64,000 bases of DNA, from positions 310,001 through 374,000 of the forward strand of contig NZ_FOYP01000002.1 in the NCBI RefSeq assembly GCF_900115105.1. Direction: 5' to 3'. Below, piece by piece: positions 63,336 to 64,000 of the stretch; position 1 is the first letter of the stretch; the number at the start of each line of letters is the position of its first letter. The translations under genes were made by a program, and so were the position numbers. The notes below the pieces were generated by a model. It worked only from the letters and a program-made list of their open reading frames with translations. It ran no database searches and was not told the origin of the DNA. The DNA is from Yoonia tamlensis. GTDB taxonomy: Bacteria; Pseudomonadota; Alphaproteobacteria; Rhodobacterales; Rhodobacteraceae.

Positions 63336-64000
63336 TTGGGCCAGCTATCCCTTAAAAACGTCGTAAAGACCTTTGGTGATTTCGAAGTCGTCAAACGCAT
63401 TTCACTGGACGTGCAAGAAGGCGAGTTCGTCGTATTCGTCGGCCCGTCTGGCTGTGGTAAATCCACGCTTTTGCGGATGATCGCGGGTTTGGAACATACA
63501 ACTGCGGGCGATATTCTGATCGACGGCAACCGTGTGAACGATCTGCCGCCCGTCAAACGTGGTATTGCGATGGTGTTCCAATCCTACGCGCTTTACCCGC
63601 ACATGTCGGTCTATGAAAACATCGCGTTCCCCTTGCGGGTCGAGCGCGCCCCCGAAAAAGAAATCCGCGAAAAGGTCGAAGCTGCCGCCGCGATCCTGCA
63701 TTTGGACAGCCGTTTGGACCAAAAACCTGGCAATCTGTCGGGTGGTCAGCGCCAGCGGGTTGCAATTGGCCGCGCAATTGTACGCCAGCCAGAAATTTTC
63801 CTCTTTGACGAGCCGCTTTCGAACCTAGATGCCGCCCTGCGCGCGGATATGCGGATCGAATTGACGCGCCTGCACAAACAGCTCAGCACCACGATGATCT
63901 ATGTGACCCATGATCAGGTCGAGGCCATGACAATGGCGGACCGTATCGTTGTGCTGCATGACGGTCATATCGCGCAGGTCGGTGCGCCGCTTGCGCTTTA
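63336..64000 (+). CDS. Carbohydrate ABC importer ATPase (UgpC/MsmK type), cut by window end
   Basis: The start is TTG, eight bases after GAGGAG; no ATG precedes the core. The visible 221 residues start [20 protein letters not shown] and include Walker [10 protein letters not shown], signature [14 protein letters not shown], Walker [13 protein letters not shown] and H-loop [11 protein letters not shown]. The C-terminal regulatory OB-type domain lies beyond the window. It energises the two permeases upstream. Confidence 0.92.
   Translation, partial: MGQLSLKNVVKTFGDFEVVKRISLDVQEGEFVVFVGPSGCGKSTLLRMIAGLEHTTAGDILIDGNRVNDLPPVKRGIAMVFQSYALYPHMSVYENIAFPLRVERAPEKEIREKVEAAAAILHLDSRLDQKPGNLSGGQRQRVAIGRAIVRQPEIFLFDEPLSNLDAALRADMRIELTRLHKQLSTTMIYVTHDQVEAMTMADRIVVLHDGHIAQVGAPLAL

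Noticed and set aside
1-64000. tRNA, rRNA, CRISPR arrays, prophage or insertion sequences
   Set aside because: I read the gaps and found no cloverleaf-like sequence, no spaced direct repeats and no transposase or integrase; gaps are short and explained by promoters or hairpins.

Overview
The window looks like a near-origin chromosomal segment of a marine alphaproteobacterium of the order Rhodobacterales (Roseobacter group). The reasons are the gene order mnmE-mnmG-rsmG-parA-parB with two perfect parS sites, the moderately high GC, the many ATGA/TGATG translational overlaps, and a typical Rhodobacterales set of neighbours (hemW-rdgB-rph against hrcA-grpE, maeB, hslO-cca, ubiG). I see no rRNA, tRNA, insertion sequence, prophage or CRISPR array. 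Assignment to an order is inference from gene content, not from a search.

Layout. 0-5.5 kb: tRNA/rRNA modification genes (mnmE, mnmG, rsmG) leading into the chromosome partition genes parA and parB; the parS sites lie inside the first codons of mnmG and rsmG. 5.5-13.3 kb: housekeeping genes hemW, rdgB, rph, hrcA, grpE, a TPM-domain membrane protein and mutS. A textbook intrinsic-terminator hairpin is embedded in the signal-peptide codons of the TPM gene. 13.4-25.1 kb: maeB, a PfkB kinase, an exported MsrA, a class IV aminotransferase coupled to a sulfotransferase-like protein, a 44-codon basic small protein with a perfect Shine-Dalgarno, an SCP2-domain protein, argG, NUDIX enzymes, hslO and cca. 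25.2-39.4 kb: a two-gene ABC exporter, an RNA methyltransferase, two L,D-transpeptidase-type proteins around a CAP lipoprotein, a Ser/Thr kinase, hemH, comF, grxC, a nitrilase-family amidase, a MarR regulator, ubiG and a prolyl aminopeptidase. 39.5-45.1 kb: an oligopeptide-type ABC importer whose second permease carries an N-terminal extension and an internal two-helix insertion.

45.2-64 kb: a large catabolic island for N-acetyl amino sugars. It holds nagB, nagA, a ROK kinase, a cytoplasmic GH20 hexosaminidase, an RpiR-family regulator, a carbohydrate ABC importer (last gene cut by the window end), two oxidoreductases and an MFS transporter. Mixed into it are genes not needed for GlcNAc catabolism: two different MlrC-type (M81) metallopeptidase homologues, a D-serine-dehydratase/D-threonine-aldolase-like PLP enzyme, RidA, CutC and an NTF2-like protein. 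GAAA-N4/5-TTTC palindromes sit just downstream of plausible -10 boxes in front of ridA-nagB, in the RpiR divergent region, and in front of the oxidoreductase-ABC operon. This suggests one RpiR-controlled regulon. This island, with its unexplained peptidase/D-amino-acid component, is the best candidate for an undescribed pathway here.

How the genes would work together (inference): oligosaccharides enter intact, perhaps by the oligopeptide-type importer, and are cut inside the cell by the GH20 enzyme. Monosaccharide from this or from the second importer is phosphorylated by the ROK kinase, deacetylated by NagA and deaminated and isomerised by NagB to fructose-6-phosphate. The RpiR protein, through its SIS domain, would sense a phosphosugar intermediate. 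The MlrC/PLP/RidA genes would handle an amide- or amino-acid-bearing part of the substrate or an unrelated co-regulated nutrient.
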